From Ornithinimicrobium pratense (lineage in GTDB: Bacteria; Actinomycetota; Actinomycetes; Actinomycetales; Dermatophilaceae): 64,000 bases of DNA. The stretch's first letter is position 1. Each line of letters starts with the position of its first letter. Shown piece by piece: positions 1 through 9,113 of the stretch. The notes under the pieces were generated by a model. The model was not told where the DNA came from. It worked only from the letters and a program-made list of their open reading frames with translations, and searched no databases. The translations under genes were made by a program, and so were the position numbers. Where the stretch lies: contig NZ_CP044427.1 in the NCBI RefSeq assembly GCF_008843165.1, positions 3,162,001 to 3,226,000 of the forward strand. The letters run 5' to 3'.

Positions 1-1
1 C

Positions 2-1111
2 AGCGCTACTGTCCCACCTAATACAGTGCTGATCCAGATCACCGTTACCGATGCTAACCCCGGCGCTGCAGCGAATCTCGCAAACGCCGTGGCTGGACAA
101 TTCGCGGATACTATACAGGATCTTGAGCGAACTGGAACGGGGGAAAGTCCAGTAAGCGCCAGCATCGTCAGGCCGGCTACTGCCTCGAATGACCCGGCAA
201 GCCCTAATGTAGTTCAGAACCTATCGCTATCTTTGACGCTGGGCCTGTTGCTTGGGCTGGGCTTATCCGCATTGCGTCACGTTATCGACACCCGCGTACG
301 CGGGGAGGAGGATGTCCGCCGCGTCAGCGACGCGCCTACGCTGGGCGCTGTTCACTATGACAAAGATGCTGCAAAGCACCCTTTGGTGGTGCATCTGGAC
401 CCACACAGCAGTCGGTCAGAGGCATTCCGAGCGTTGCGCACCAACCTGCTCTATCTTGACCCAGATCACCAGCCCCGTACCCTCCTCGTAACTTCAACAA
501 TCCCGGGTGAAGGCAAGAGCACCTCGACAGCCAACCTGGCCCTGACGTTGGCAGCCACCGGTTCCACTGTATGCCTCATCGAGGGGGACCTGCGTCGGCC
601 TCGGTTGCTTGAGTACATGGGTCTGGTCAGTTCCGTGGGCCTGACCGATGTGCTGGTCGGCAGGGCAGAGCTAGAGGATGTTCTACAGGACTTCGGCGAT
701 GGCCTGAGGGTCTTAGGATGTGGCCCTATCCCGCCCAACCCCAGCGAGTTGCTTGGCTCAGACGCTATGAGGCGGCTCCTAGATCGCTTGAGCGGCAAGT
801 TCGACTACGTCGTTATCGACGCCCCTCCTCTGCTTGCGGTCACTGACGCGGCTGTTCTTTCCACGCTTGTGGACGGCACCATCGTCGTGGTGGGTACCGG
901 CTTGGTACGGCGCGAGCAGTTAGAACGCGCTCTGGGCCACCTGAATCGGGTGGAGAGTAGGGTGCTCGGAACAGTCCTGAACCGAGTCCCAATTAAGGGC
1001 CCTGATGCTTACAGCTACTCCTACGAGGCGTACGCGCCCCAGCTCCCGGGCGCTCCGAAGGGTCAGCGCAAGCACGTTGGCCGCGCCAAGTTCCGCAGCG
1101 GAAGCGACTGA
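2..1111 (+). CDS. Wzz/BY-kinase: exopolysaccharide tyrosine autokinase (5' end outside window)
   Basis: This is a bacterial tyrosine kinase of the CpsD/CapB/Wzc type, fused to a chain-length-determinant membrane domain; it controls polymer length and export. The frame is open to the left edge, and residues read upstream of the first GTG (SATVPPNTVL) match the family, so the true start lies outside. A membrane segment lies at about 217-280. The Walker A motif TSTIPGEGKST lies at about 490-520 and the Walker A' motif YVVIDAPP at about 805-830. A C-terminal tyrosine cluster (YSYSYEAYAP, about 1009-1040) is the expected autophosphorylation site. The DNA is visibly less GC-rich than the rest of the window. 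It is followed 3 nt later by a secreted protein and then by its likely partner phosphatase. Confidence 0.93.
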   Translation, partial: SATVPPNTVLIQITVTDANPGAAANLANAVAGQFADTIQDLERTGTGESPVSASIVRPATASNDPASPNVVQNLSLSLTLGLLLGLGLSALRHVIDTRVRGEEDVRRVSDAPTLGAVHYDKDAAKHPLVVHLDPHSSRSEAFRALRTNLLYLDPDHQPRTLLVTSTIPGEGKSTSTANLALTLAATGSTVCLIEGDLRRPRLLEYMGLVSSVGLTDVLVGRAELEDVLQDFGDGLRVLGCGPIPPNPSELLGSDAMRRLLDRLSGKFDYVVIDAPPLLAVTDAAVLSTLVDGTIVVVGTGLVRREQLERALGHLNRVESRVLGTVLNRVPIKGPDAYSYSYEAYAPQLPGAPKGQRKHVGRAKFRSGSD

Positions 1112-1114
1112 CCT

Positions 1115-1984
1115 GTGGCCCTTTCCGGTCGCTCGCAGAACGGCCTGCTGAGTACTCTCGCTGTTCTTGCGGTAGGCGCGTCGGGTTATGCCGTTTGGGT
1201 GGTCAGCCAGCCTCACCCCTCGCTAAAGGATGGTGGTGGCCCGCCACCCGTTGTGACCGCGCCGCCGGTGGTGGCCCATGGCGAAGACGATGTGGCGGTC
1301 ACGACCTCGCCCTTGGAGGGAGCCGATGACGAGCAGGTCACTGAATCGGCATCACCGGTGGAGGAGGACATGACAGGGCCTGAGCCGGTGGCACTCACGA
1401 CGCAGGACTGGCTGGACGCGCTGGCCGGGAACGGTGTTTCTCTGCAGGTCATCGGTGACGGCTACAGCAACATGGACTGGCAATGGCTGCAGCAGTGGGC
1501 CGGGATCCTCGCCCAGCAGCGGCCCGTCGGCATTCGCCACTGGGGCGAAGCCGAGGACATGACCTACAACCTGCCTATCGTCTTGTCCGGCGGTGACGGG
1601 CCTGCACTGACGGTCTGGAGCGCGAGCCGGACTGAGAGCACGATCGCGGATGCGCGGGAACGCCTGGACCGCTTCCAGGGCGAGGCCAACGATCCAAACG
1701 CCGTGCTCATCAGCCTGGGCCAGGCCAGCGAAGGCGAGGACGTAGCCGCCGAGATGGACGCCCTGCTGGACGAGCTCCCCGACGTCCCGGTCCTGTTGAC
1801 CATCGCTCCTGAGGGGCTTTACAGCCCGGGGGTCGGGGACGACCTCTCGAGCTGGGCTGAGGAGAACTCCGCGCGGGTGGCGCTCATCGACCTCCGGGAC
1901 ACGGGCATCATCGACCCCTCCGCCGAAGAGTGGGCTCTCACCTTCCACACCACGCTGACGGACAGTGCGGAGCAGGAAGGCTGA
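1115..1984 (+). CDS. Membrane-anchored SGNH-hydrolase-like protein
   Basis: The protein has 289 residues and a GTG start 3 nt after the kinase stop. One N-terminal hydrophobic segment (LLSTLAVLAVGASGYAVWVV) is followed by a Pro/Val/acidic linker of about 80 residues and then a globular part. That part contains IGDGYSN (a GDS-like block), PIVLSGGDG, VLISLGQAS and VLLTIAPEG, in the order seen in SGNH/GDSL hydrolases. The catalytic Ser position is not a textbook GDSL, because GDG replaces GDS. Activity is therefore uncertain, although it could deacylate or bind the polymer. It lies in one run with the BY-kinase and the tyrosine phosphatase, which points to surface polysaccharide. The fold assignment is inference from motif order only. 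Confidence 0.6.
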   Translation: MALSGRSQNGLLSTLAVLAVGASGYAVWVVSQPHPSLKDGGGPPPVVTAPPVVAHGEDDVAVTTSPLEGADDEQVTESASPVEEDMTGPEPVALTTQDWLDALAGNGVSLQVIGDGYSNMDWQWLQQWAGILAQQRPVGIRHWGEAEDMTYNLPIVLSGGDGPALTVWSASRTESTIADARERLDRFQGEANDPNAVLISLGQASEGEDVAAEMDALLDELPDVPVLLTIAPEGLYSPGVGDDLSSWAEENSARVALIDLRDTGIIDPSAEEWALTFHTTLTDSAEQEG

Positions 1985-2020
1985 CCCGGGCGGCTGATCA
2001 CGGCTGACTATCCTGGGGCC

Positions 2021-2584
2021 ATGGCCTCTATCCTCACCGTCTGCACCGGCAACGTCTGCCGGTCCCCCCTCATCGAGCGGCTGCTGCAGCGGCGCCTGGA
2101 CGAGGCCTACGGGCCCGGGGTGGTGCAAGTGCACTCCGCAGGGACAGGCGCGTTGGTCGACGCGGCGATGGACGAGCAGTCGGCGCGCATTCTGACTGAC
2201 CTCGGTGGCGACCACGCCGGTTTCCTCTCCCGCTGGCTGGAGCCGCAGATGGTCGCCGACGCTGACCTGATCCTGACGGCGACCAGGGAGCACCGGCATA
2301 CCGCCATGCAGCACGCCCCGCGTGCGCTACGCCGCAGCTTCACCGTCCGTGAGCTGGCGCACCTAGTGCAGGGCCTCGACCCCGTGGAACTACCCACCGA
2401 CCCCCAAGGTCGGATCGAAGCCGTGACGAGGTGTGCCGCAGCGAACCGCGGGAACGTGGCTGGGCTGGACCCGGCGGAGCTGGACATCGTCGACCCGTAC
2501 CGCCAACCCGCCGAGGCCTACGAAGAGATGCGCCGGCAGCTCGTGCCGGCGATCGATGCGATCACGCGCGTACTAACTCCATGA
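2021..2584 (+). CDS. Low-molecular-weight protein tyrosine phosphatase
   Basis: The protein has 187 residues. The N-terminal catalytic P-loop CTGNVCRS (C-X5-R-S) follows a hydrophobic strand, and the general-acid aspartate motif appears near the C-terminus as VDPYRQPAEAY. Both are diagnostic of LMW-PTPs such as Wzb/Ptk-associated phosphatases, which dephosphorylate the BY-kinase to cycle polymer assembly. It is somewhat longer than the usual 150-165 residues because of an insertion in the middle. Its stop overlaps the ATG of the broken wecB (ATGA), so the two were once translationally coupled. Confidence 0.93.
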   Translation: MASILTVCTGNVCRSPLIERLLQRRLDEAYGPGVVQVHSAGTGALVDAAMDEQSARILTDLGGDHAGFLSRWLEPQMVADADLILTATREHRHTAMQHAPRALRRSFTVRELAHLVQGLDPVELPTDPQGRIEAVTRCAAANRGNVAGLDPAELDIVDPYRQPAEAYEEMRRQLVPAIDAITRVLTP

Positions 2585-3693
2585 CGGCACCGAAGCCGAG
2601 CGTCATGGTTGTTCACGGGCCCCGACCTTAGGCGCTGTCTACGGGAGCCGGCCTGAGGCGATCAAACTAGCGCCGGTCATTAAGGCACTGGAGGCCAGCC
2701 CCGGCCTCGATTCAGTCACGGTCGTCACCGGGCAGCCTCGGGAGATGCTGGACCAGGTCAACGGGATCTTCGGCATCGTGCCCGACCACGACCTTGACGT
2801 CTTCGCTCATGGTCAGGGCCTCAACACGCTCATGGTGAAGGTCCTCGACCGGATTGATCCCATCCTGGAGCGGGAAGCGCCCGACGCGCTGCTCGTGCAG
2901 GGTGACACCTCCACGGGTCCCCCTTGCCGGAGGAGGCCAACCGCAAGATCACCACCCAGGTCACCACCCTGCACCTGGCCCCCACCCCCACCTCCAAGGC
3001 CAACCTGCTGCGCGAGGCGCTACCGGAGAGCACCATCGCGGTGACGGGGAACACCGTCATCGACGCGCTCCTACGCGCCGTCGACCAGGACACCTCAATC
3101 TCGGACCAGCGGCTCGCGCAGACGGTGGCCGCGGGTGGGCGGATTCTCCTGGTGACCAGCCACAGCCGGGAGAACTGGGGCGGGGGCCATGGAGGGTGTC
3201 GGCAGGGCTCTTCGACGGCTCGCGGCAGCATACCCCGACCTGACGGTCGTCCTGCCCGCCCACCGCAACCCGATCGTGCGCGAGGCCCGTTTTGCCGGCC
3301 CTGGAGGGCCTGGCCAACGTCATCGTGACCGAGCCACTGGCCTACGGCGAGTTCACCCGCGTCATGGCCGCTGCCACGGTCGTCCTCACAGACTCCGGCG
3401 GGGTCCAGGAGGAGGCTCCCTCGCTGGGCAAGCCGGTGCTGGTGATGCGGGAGAACACCGAGCGTCCGGAGGCCGTGGAGGCCGGGACGGTGCGGCTCAT
3501 TGGAACGACGAGGACCGGATCGTCCGGGAGGTCTCGACCCTCCTCGATGACCCGGAGGCCTACGAGGCCATGGCCAACGCCGTCAACCCCTACGGGGACG
3601 GCCGGGCGGCCGAGCGTAGCGTCGCCGCCGTTGAGGCCCTCCTGCTGGGTGGCGAGCGGCTGCCGGGGCAACCTGGCCACACCCCTCGCCGTC
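2581..3693 (+). pseudogene. wecB: UDP-N-acetylglucosamine 2-epimerase, broken (pseudo-wecB)
   Basis: Recognisable WecB blocks are scattered over all three plus frames. The start MTAPKPSVMVV runs into a stop near 2630. The GxRPEAIKLAP block restarts in another frame at 2637, because a GTTCACGGG-like stretch (2611) is nearly repeated 26 nt later. GDTST near 2900 is joined directly to SPLPEEANR near 2930, so about 35 codons that normally carry the HVEAGLRS region are gone. The frame then shifts near 3185, near 3295 and near 3505. The last block reads [11 protein letters not shown] and ends [11 protein letters not shown]. These lesions would abolish activity. The remnant is convergent with wecC. 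Intact, it would make UDP-ManNAc for WecC. Confidence 0.93.
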
Positions 3694-3695
3694 AA

Positions 3696-4943
3696 CTACT
3701 TCCGGGTGACGCCGCGGGTGTCAATGACCCGGTGCCCCTCGGGCACCTGGGTGGCGAGGTTGCGGAACTCCCTGTGGTCGACCAGCAGCACCGTGAGGGT
3801 GGCCTGCTCCACCGCCTCGGCATAGGTGCTGACCAGGGTGACGTGCTCGTGGCCGGCCAGGCTGGCGGGGAGGGCCGCGATGTTGGGCTCCACCACCAGC
3901 AGCCGGGTCTGCGGGAGCCGGGTGGCCAGCTGCTCGGCAATGTGCAGGGCCGGGGACTCGCGCAGGTCGTCGATGTCGGGCTTGAAGGCCAGTCCCAGGA
4001 CGGCTACGGCGTCGGTCGGCTCGGACTGGACGTGCTCGAGGACCTGGTTGATCACATACTCCGGCTTGGCGTCGTTGACCTCTCGCGCCGTGCGGATCAG
4101 CCGGGCCTGCTCGGGGGCGGCGGAGACGATGAACCATGGGTCGACCGCGATGCAGTGTCCCCCGACGCCTGGGCCGGGCTGAAGGATGTTGACCCGGGGG
4201 TGCTTGTTGGCTAGCTCGATGAGCTCGAAGACGTCGATGCCGAGACGCTCGGCGATGATCGACAGCTCGTTGGCGAAGGCGATGTTGACGTCGCGGAACG
4301 AGTTCTCGGTGAGCTTGGCCATCTCCGCGGTGATGGCGTCGGTGAGGAAGATCTCGCCCTGGCAGAAGGTGGCGTAGAGCTCCTTGGCCCGGGCGGCGGC
4401 GCGGTCGGTGAGGCCGCCGACGATCCGGTCGTTCTCCACCAGCTCGATCATCACCCGGCCGGGCAGCACCCGCTCGGGGCAGTGGGCCACGTCGATGTTG
4501 GCCTCGGAGCCTGCGTCGTTGGTGGTCAGCTCGGGCCGGGCTGCAGTGATGCGGTCGGCCAAGTGCTGGGTGGTGCCGGGTGGGGAGGTGGACTCCAGGA
4601 TGATCAGCTCACCGCCCTGCAGGTGGGGGATGAGGCCGTCGGCCGCGGCATCGATGTAGGACAGGTCCGCGTGGTGGCCGTCCTTGAAGGGCGTGGGCAC
4701 GGCGATGATGTAGATGTCCGCCTGCGGGGTCTCCGCCTGCGCGCTCAGGTGGCCCTGGCTGACGGCGCCGGCGACGTGGGTGCCGAGATCGGGCTCGACG
4801 AACGGAACCTGCCCCCGATTGACCGCCTCCACGTGCCTGGGGTTGACATCAACCCCGGTCACCTGGTGTTGGTGGCTGGCCAGGATGGCCGCCGTGGGCA
4901 GACCGATGTAGCCCAGACCGATAACCGCGACGCGCTGCGACAT
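3696..4943 (-). CDS. wecC: UDP-N-acetyl-D-mannosamine dehydrogenase
   Basis: The protein has 415 residues, the normal length for UDP-ManNAc/UDP-sugar 6-dehydrogenases. It oxidises UDP-ManNAc to UDP-ManNAcA with two NAD+. The N-terminal Rossmann motif is [19 protein letters not shown] is the substrate-loop block, and [13 protein letters not shown] carries the catalytic Cys. The C-terminal UDP-binding domain contains [17 protein letters not shown]. It is convergent with the broken wecB, and only a few bases separate the two 3' ends. Its substrate must come from another epimerase unless this branch of the pathway is dead. The gene itself is intact. Confidence 0.95.
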   Translation of the reverse strand: MSQRVAVIGLGYIGLPTAAILASHQHQVTGVDVNPRHVEAVNRGQVPFVEPDLGTHVAGAVSQGHLSAQAETPQADIYIIAVPTPFKDGHHADLSYIDAAADGLIPHLQGGELIILESTSPPGTTQHLADRITAARPELTTNDAGSEANIDVAHCPERVLPGRVMIELVENDRIVGGLTDRAAARAKELYATFCQGEIFLTDAITAEMAKLTENSFRDVNIAFANELSIIAERLGIDVFELIELANKHPRVNILQPGPGVGGHCIAVDPWFIVSAAPEQARLIRTAREVNDAKPEYVINQVLEHVQSEPTDAVAVLGLAFKPDIDDLRESPALHIAEQLATRLPQTRLLVVEPNIAALPASLAGHEHVTLVSTYAEAVEQATLTVLLVDHREFRNLATQVPEGHRVIDTRGVTRK

Positions 4944-5036
4944 GACACCTACTAGCTCGGGACCGGAGACGCCACGACTATAGCGGGCACCGGCTCAGGG
5001 GCCCACGCGATGGGCCACTCAGCCCGCAACCCTTGC

Positions 5037-5442
5037 TAGTCACTCCCCACATCCCCAGCATCCTTGAGGTGGGCCGTGAACTTCTCCTGTTCGTGGTCCG
5101 GCAGGTCGCGCGCGGACCGTGTCCTTCAGCAATGGGGTGATGGCTGGGGAGTCGACCCCGACCTGCTGGGCGGTCGCTTGGGGCCGAAGGGGTCGTTGTA
5201 GGGGGCACGGCGTAGCCCACCGGGTTCTTGTACGGCACCAGCAGCATCTTGGGGATCTTCATCCTCGGGATTACCACCTACGCGCTGTGCTGTCCATCGC
5301 CTGGAACGTAAAGGGACTGTCTAACAGATAGCTGTCATTCAGCAACGACGCCTTCGAGCGACGGGATTGGCTCGAACGCCCGCGGCCAGTCCTCCTCCAC
5401 CCCCAACAGAGACCGATCAGGGGTCCTCCAGTCGTTGACCAT
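5037..5442 (-). pseudogene. Decayed copy of the ATP-grasp-type gene located at 32213-33472
   Basis: On the minus strand, from an ATG at 5442, the start reads MVND.R followed by EEDWPRAFE. This matches the first about 28 codons of the intact gene at 33472. The frame then stops. Further blocks follow in other frames: KASLLNDSYLLDSPFTFQAM, then MKIPKMLLVPYKNPV, then VDSPAITPLLKDTVRA and HEQEKF. These match the N-terminal, middle and C-terminal parts of the intact protein in order. About 50 codons after the start and more than 200 in the centre are deleted. This explains most of the otherwise gene-free 4944-5551 interval. A nested GC-rich inverted repeat lies beside it at about 4983-5027. Confidence 0.85.
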
Positions 5443-5551
5443 CACGGCGTGGTAGTAGTTGACGGTCCCGACTGGAAGAAGCAGAAGGTCATTTCGCGAG
5501 CCTTCTCCGAAACCCTTGCGGCCAATCTTCCCGCTCGGCTAACGTCCGCTC

Positions 5552-7339
5552 GTGGCCACGCAGGGAGTCTGGGGCAGATGGAGCCCGAGTCAGCGATGGA
5601 GCATCGCAATCGTCGCGCTGCTCGTCGTCGTAAACGGGCTGATCCTCTTCGGCCTCTTGCGCTCCGGAACCGACCCCGCCCCCAATGCGGTTGCTGACCC
5701 CGCGCCGGCCACGGCGACCGGCGAGGACACGGCCGACGAGTCAGCTGCCCCCACAGTTGACGCCCCCGACGACAGCACCTCCACCGCTACGGCTACCGCC
5801 GCCGCGCCCACGAATGACGCGCAGGACTGTGTCTCCATCACGGTCTGGACCGCCCCGCACCTCGAGCCCGCGGTGCAGGCCGCCGCCGAGCGGGTGACCG
5901 ACGGCTGCTTCCGCTACGCGGTGGCCCCGCACGCCGACGCATCGGCCCAGGCCGCGCTGCGCGGCGGTGAAAGGCCAGACGTGTGGATCCCCGGCTCGGC
6001 CGCCTGGCCGGGGCTCGTCGCGCAGGACGGGGTCCAGCTGCAGGTCGGTGAGACCATCGCCTCGTCCCCGGTCCTGCTCGCCGGGGCGCCACCAGTGATC
6101 AGCGCCTTGGAACAGATGGGCATCGGACCGGAGACCAGCTGGGCACAGGTCGTGCAGCAGGTCCAGGAGAGCAGAGCGGCCGGGGAGCAGGCACCCTTCG
6201 AGATGCGCATCGGTGACCCGCGGTCCGACGCGGCGACGATGTCCCTGCTGTCGACCACGGGGAGCCAGACCGGCGGCTGGACCGAGCAGGACAGCCCGCA
6301 GCGGGGGATGCTAGTGCTGCTGGCGCACACGTCGATCCCGGACGACCCGTTGACGGCGCTCGTGGCCGACCCGACCACGGTGGTCCCGGCCACCGAGCGT
6401 CAGCTGGGTGCTGCCCAGGAAGCCGGCCGCGAGGTGGCGGGACTGGCCCTGGCGGACGGGCTCGGTCAGGTGCAGATCCCGTTCGTCCGGGTGGGCGACG
6501 GCTCGGAGGAGGGCGTCGACGCGCTGGAGGAGCAGCTCACATCGTCGGACGCGGCCGCGGACCTGCAGGAGCTGTGGCTGCGGCCTGGCACCTCAGGGCC
6601 GGCACCTGAGGTGGAAGGGGTGCCCGACGACGTCCCGGCCACCGCTACCGAGGTCGACCCAGCGACCGTGCCGCTGACGGCCCAGACGTGGGCGGCCATC
6701 TCCCGGCAGTCGCGCATCCTGACAGCCATTGACATCTCGCTGTCGATGACCGAGGAAGTCGGTGACACCACCCGGGTGGACCTGACCCGCGAGGCGGCCC
6801 AGGCGGCCCTGCAGACCATTCCCCCACGGACCGCGGTCGGGGTCTGGTACTTCGCCACCGCACTTGAGGGCACGCAGGACTGGACCGAGGTCGCCCCGCT
6901 GCGGCCGCTGGGCGAGCGGGTCGACGGCGGCACGCAGCGGGAGCTGCTGATGTCCGTGACCGACGAGCTCGGGGTGGACACGCTCACCGGCGACACTGGA
7001 CTCCACGACACGCTGTGGGCGGCCTACCAGAAGATGCAGGAGGAGTGGACGCCCGAGGCGGTGAGCTCCGTGCTGCTCCTCACCGACGGCAAGAACAACG
7101 ACACCACCGGGGGCCTGACCGCGGACGAGGTCGTCGAGCTGCTGTCCGCGGCGCACGCAGCCGGGGACCGCCCGGTCACCGTCGTCCTGATCGGGATGGG
7201 GCCGGAGGTGAACGAAGCCGCCCTGGACCGGTTGGCGTCCGCAGCCGGTGGTGTGTCCATCGTGCTGCGCGACCCGCGTGACCTGCCTCAGGTCTTCGTC
7301 GAGGTCGTTGCCCAGCGCACCAGCAGCGCGACGCCGTAG
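5552..7339 (+). CDS. Membrane-anchored substrate-binding-like and VWA-domain protein
   Basis: The protein has 595 residues and a GTG start. An N-terminal transmembrane helix (IAIVALLVVVNGLILFGLL) is followed by an Ala/Thr/Asp-rich linker of about 65 residues. A type II periplasmic-binding-like domain then begins at ISVTVWTAPHLEP-like sequence (ITVWTAPHLEP) with RPDVWIPGSAAW. A C-terminal von Willebrand A domain starts near residue 390. Its metal-binding MIDAS motif DISLSMTEE (D-x-S-x-S) and the TDGKNND block are present. Such proteins sit outside the membrane and bind ligands or partner proteins through a divalent cation; the ligand is unknown. Its 3' end overlaps the convergent PAP2 gene by 52 nt. 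The start lies shortly upstream of the membrane helix. Confidence 0.8.
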   Translation: MATQGVWGRWSPSQRWSIAIVALLVVVNGLILFGLLRSGTDPAPNAVADPAPATATGEDTADESAAPTVDAPDDSTSTATATAAAPTNDAQDCVSITVWTAPHLEPAVQAAAERVTDGCFRYAVAPHADASAQAALRGGERPDVWIPGSAAWPGLVAQDGVQLQVGETIASSPVLLAGAPPVISALEQMGIGPETSWAQVVQQVQESRAAGEQAPFEMRIGDPRSDAATMSLLSTTGSQTGGWTEQDSPQRGMLVLLAHTSIPDDPLTALVADPTTVVPATERQLGAAQEAGREVAGLALADGLGQVQIPFVRVGDGSEEGVDALEEQLTSSDAAADLQELWLRPGTSGPAPEVEGVPDDVPATATEVDPATVPLTAQTWAAISRQSRILTAIDISLSMTEEVGDTTRVDLTREAAQAALQTIPPRTAVGVWYFATALEGTQDWTEVAPLRPLGERVDGGTQRELLMSVTDELGVDTLTGDTGLHDTLWAAYQKMQEEWTPEAVSSVLLLTDGKNNDTTGGLTADEVVELLSAAHAAGDRPVTVVLIGMGPEVNEAALDRLASAAGGVSIVLRDPRDLPQVFVEVVAQRTSSATP

Positions 7340-7878
7340 CCCGTGATTCCGACCGCGCCGGAGGCGATGACGTCACTTACCCGGTGATGGGGAAGGGCCA
7401 CCATGAGGTAGCCCATCACTGTCGCCGCGACCACCCCTGCCAGGAGCACGGGGAGGCGGAGCGACTGCGGGGCCAGGACCAGGAGCGCCACGACCACGGC
7501 GATCACGGCCGCGGTGTGCCCGCTCGGCAAGGTGTTCGGCAGCGGCCACGAGACAGCCAGCTCCGGGCGGGGTAGCACCGCCTTGAGCACCTGCGGGGTG
7601 ATCAAGCACACTGCCACGCCGGCGCTCGCGGCCAGCGCCGCACGCCACCCGCGGGTGAATAGTCCAGCGACGACCACCAGGGCCACGACAGAGACCATCG
7701 TCATCGGCCCGATCAGGTGCACCACTTCAAGGAGAAGGGGAGCGACATCTTCGCCGGCTCGGACCCTCGCAGTGAGCGCGTCGTCCACCCGCTGCCCCGT
7801 GGTCGTCCAGACCGCGGCCAGGTAGATGCCCAGCAGCCCGAGGACGCCGCTGACGACATACCCCCACCCGATCCGCAC
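7288..7878 (-). CDS. PAP2-family membrane phosphatase
   Basis: The protein has about 196 residues with several hydrophobic helices. It contains the lipid-phosphatase motif set KAVLPRPEL (K-x6-RP type), LPSGHTAAV (PSGH) and a third motif degenerated to HHRVSD, with the usual SR before the histidine changed. PAP2 enzymes dephosphorylate polyprenyl or phosphatidyl phosphates, and here undecaprenyl-phosphate recycling for polymer synthesis is plausible. GTG at 7878, 8 nt after the stop of the flavoprotein gene, is preferred over upstream in-frame codons because the PAP2 fold begins there. It is the last gene of the minus-strand operon. The final 52 nt are also coding on the plus strand. Confidence 0.85.
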   Translation of the reverse strand: MRIGWGYVVSGVLGLLGIYLAAVWTTTGQRVDDALTARVRAGEDVAPLLLEVVHLIGPMTMVSVVALVVVAGLFTRGWRAALAASAGVAVCLITPQVLKAVLPRPELAVSWPLPNTLPSGHTAAVIAVVVALLVLAPQSLRLPVLLAGVVAATVMGYLMVALPHHRVSDVIASGAVGITGYGVALLVRWATTSTKT

Positions 7879-7886
7879 CGGGTGCC

Positions 7887-9113
7887 CTACCTGGACGGGG
7901 AACCCACCCGTTCCGCGATCATGGCCCCGATGGGCAGCGCGGAGGTGGCGGCCGGGGAGGGTGCGTTGAGGACGTGCACCATCCGGTCTGTGTTGATGAC
8001 CAGGAAGTCCTCGACCATGCTGCCGTCCGCACGGATCGCCTGCGCCCGGATGCCAGCCTCTTCCGGGCCGAGATCGTCCAGGGTCAGGCTGGGGCAGTAC
8101 TTGCGCACCAGGGCCAGGTAACCCGGGCGGTAGAGCGAGTTCCACTGCTCGACCAGACCGCTGCGCACATGCCCCTTCACGAAGCGCCAGAAGCCCGGGA
8201 AGCGCACGATGTCGGCGGCGTCCTGCGGGTTGACCGACAGCTTGGGATAACCCTCACGCGACAGGCCCAGCACGGCGTTGGGTCCGACGGTGATGCCGCC
8301 GTCCATCATCAGGGTCAGGTGCACGCCCAGGAAGGGCAGCGCAGGGTCCGGCACGGGGTAGATCAGCGTGCTCACGATGCCGTTGCGCGAGGGAGGGAGC
8401 CGGTAGTACTCCCCCCGGAAGGGGACTATCCGCACATCGCTGTCGATGCCGGCCAGCCGGGCGAGCCGGTCGGCCTGGATGCCGGCGCACACCACCAGCG
8501 TGCGACCGTAGACCGGGCCGTCGGGCTCACCCCCTGGGCTGGCGACGTCGATCCGCACCTCGCTGAGAGACTCGGTGATGGCGGTGACCCGCGTGCCCAG
8601 TTGGACCTGCCCACCCAGCCGCGCGATCTCCCGGGCCATCGCCTGACAGACTTGCGTGTAGTCCACGATCCCGGTGCCGGGCGACCAGAGGGCGCCGACG
8701 CCGGTGATGTGCGGCTCACGACGATGCAGCTCGGCGGCGTCCACCCGCTCCAGCGCCAGACCGTTGGCGGTGGCTCGCTCGTAGAGCGCGTCCATGCGGG
8801 CCAGCTCAGCGTCGTCGGTGGCCACGATCAGCTTGCCGACGGTGCGGTACGGCACGTCATGCTCGTCGCAGAACTCCTGCGTGGCCCGGGCGCCCGCGGT
8901 GCACAGCCGCGCCTTGAGCGAACCAGGCGTGTAGTAGACGCCGGCGTGGATCACTCCGCTGTTGTGCCCCGTCTGGTGCCGGCCCAGCGACTGCTCCTTC
9001 TCCACGACCAGCACGTCGAGCCCGGGCCGCTGCTGCAGCAGCGTCATGGCCGTCGAGAGCCCGACGATGCCACCGCCGATCACCACGACGTCGTGCGCCG
9101 ACGCGACGCTCAC
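7887..9113 (-). CDS. lhgO: L-2-hydroxyglutarate oxidase-like FAD protein
   Basis: The protein has 408 residues. The N-terminal dinucleotide-binding motif VVVIGGGIVGLSTA is followed by VEKE and GHNSGVIHAGVYY, the signature of L-2-hydroxyglutarate dehydrogenases/oxidases (LhgO/L2HGDH). The C-terminal FAD-contact block GAMIAERVG is present. The family oxidises L-2-hydroxyglutarate to 2-oxoglutarate. A GTG at 9113 overlaps the previous stop (GTGA), which fixes the start. Placement inside a nucleotide-sugar operon is unusual for a housekeeping repair enzyme, and suggests either a different hydroxyacid substrate or a link to the SAF-domain dehydrogenase upstream. The enzyme class is firm; the physiological substrate here is unknown. 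Confidence 0.88.
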   Translation of the reverse strand: MSVASAHDVVVIGGGIVGLSTAMTLLQQRPGLDVLVVEKEQSLGRHQTGHNSGVIHAGVYYTPGSLKARLCTAGARATQEFCDEHDVPYRTVGKLIVATDDAELARMDALYERATANGLALERVDAAELHRREPHITGVGALWSPGTGIVDYTQVCQAMAREIARLGGQVQLGTRVTAITESLSEVRIDVASPGGEPDGPVYGRTLVVCAGIQADRLARLAGIDSDVRIVPFRGEYYRLPPSRNGIVSTLIYPVPDPALPFLGVHLTLMMDGGITVGPNAVLGLSREGYPKLSVNPQDAADIVRFPGFWRFVKGHVRSGLVEQWNSLYRPGYLALVRKYCPSLTLDDLGPEEAGIRAQAIRADGSMVEDFLVINTDRMVHVLNAPSPAATSALPIGAMIAERVGSPSR

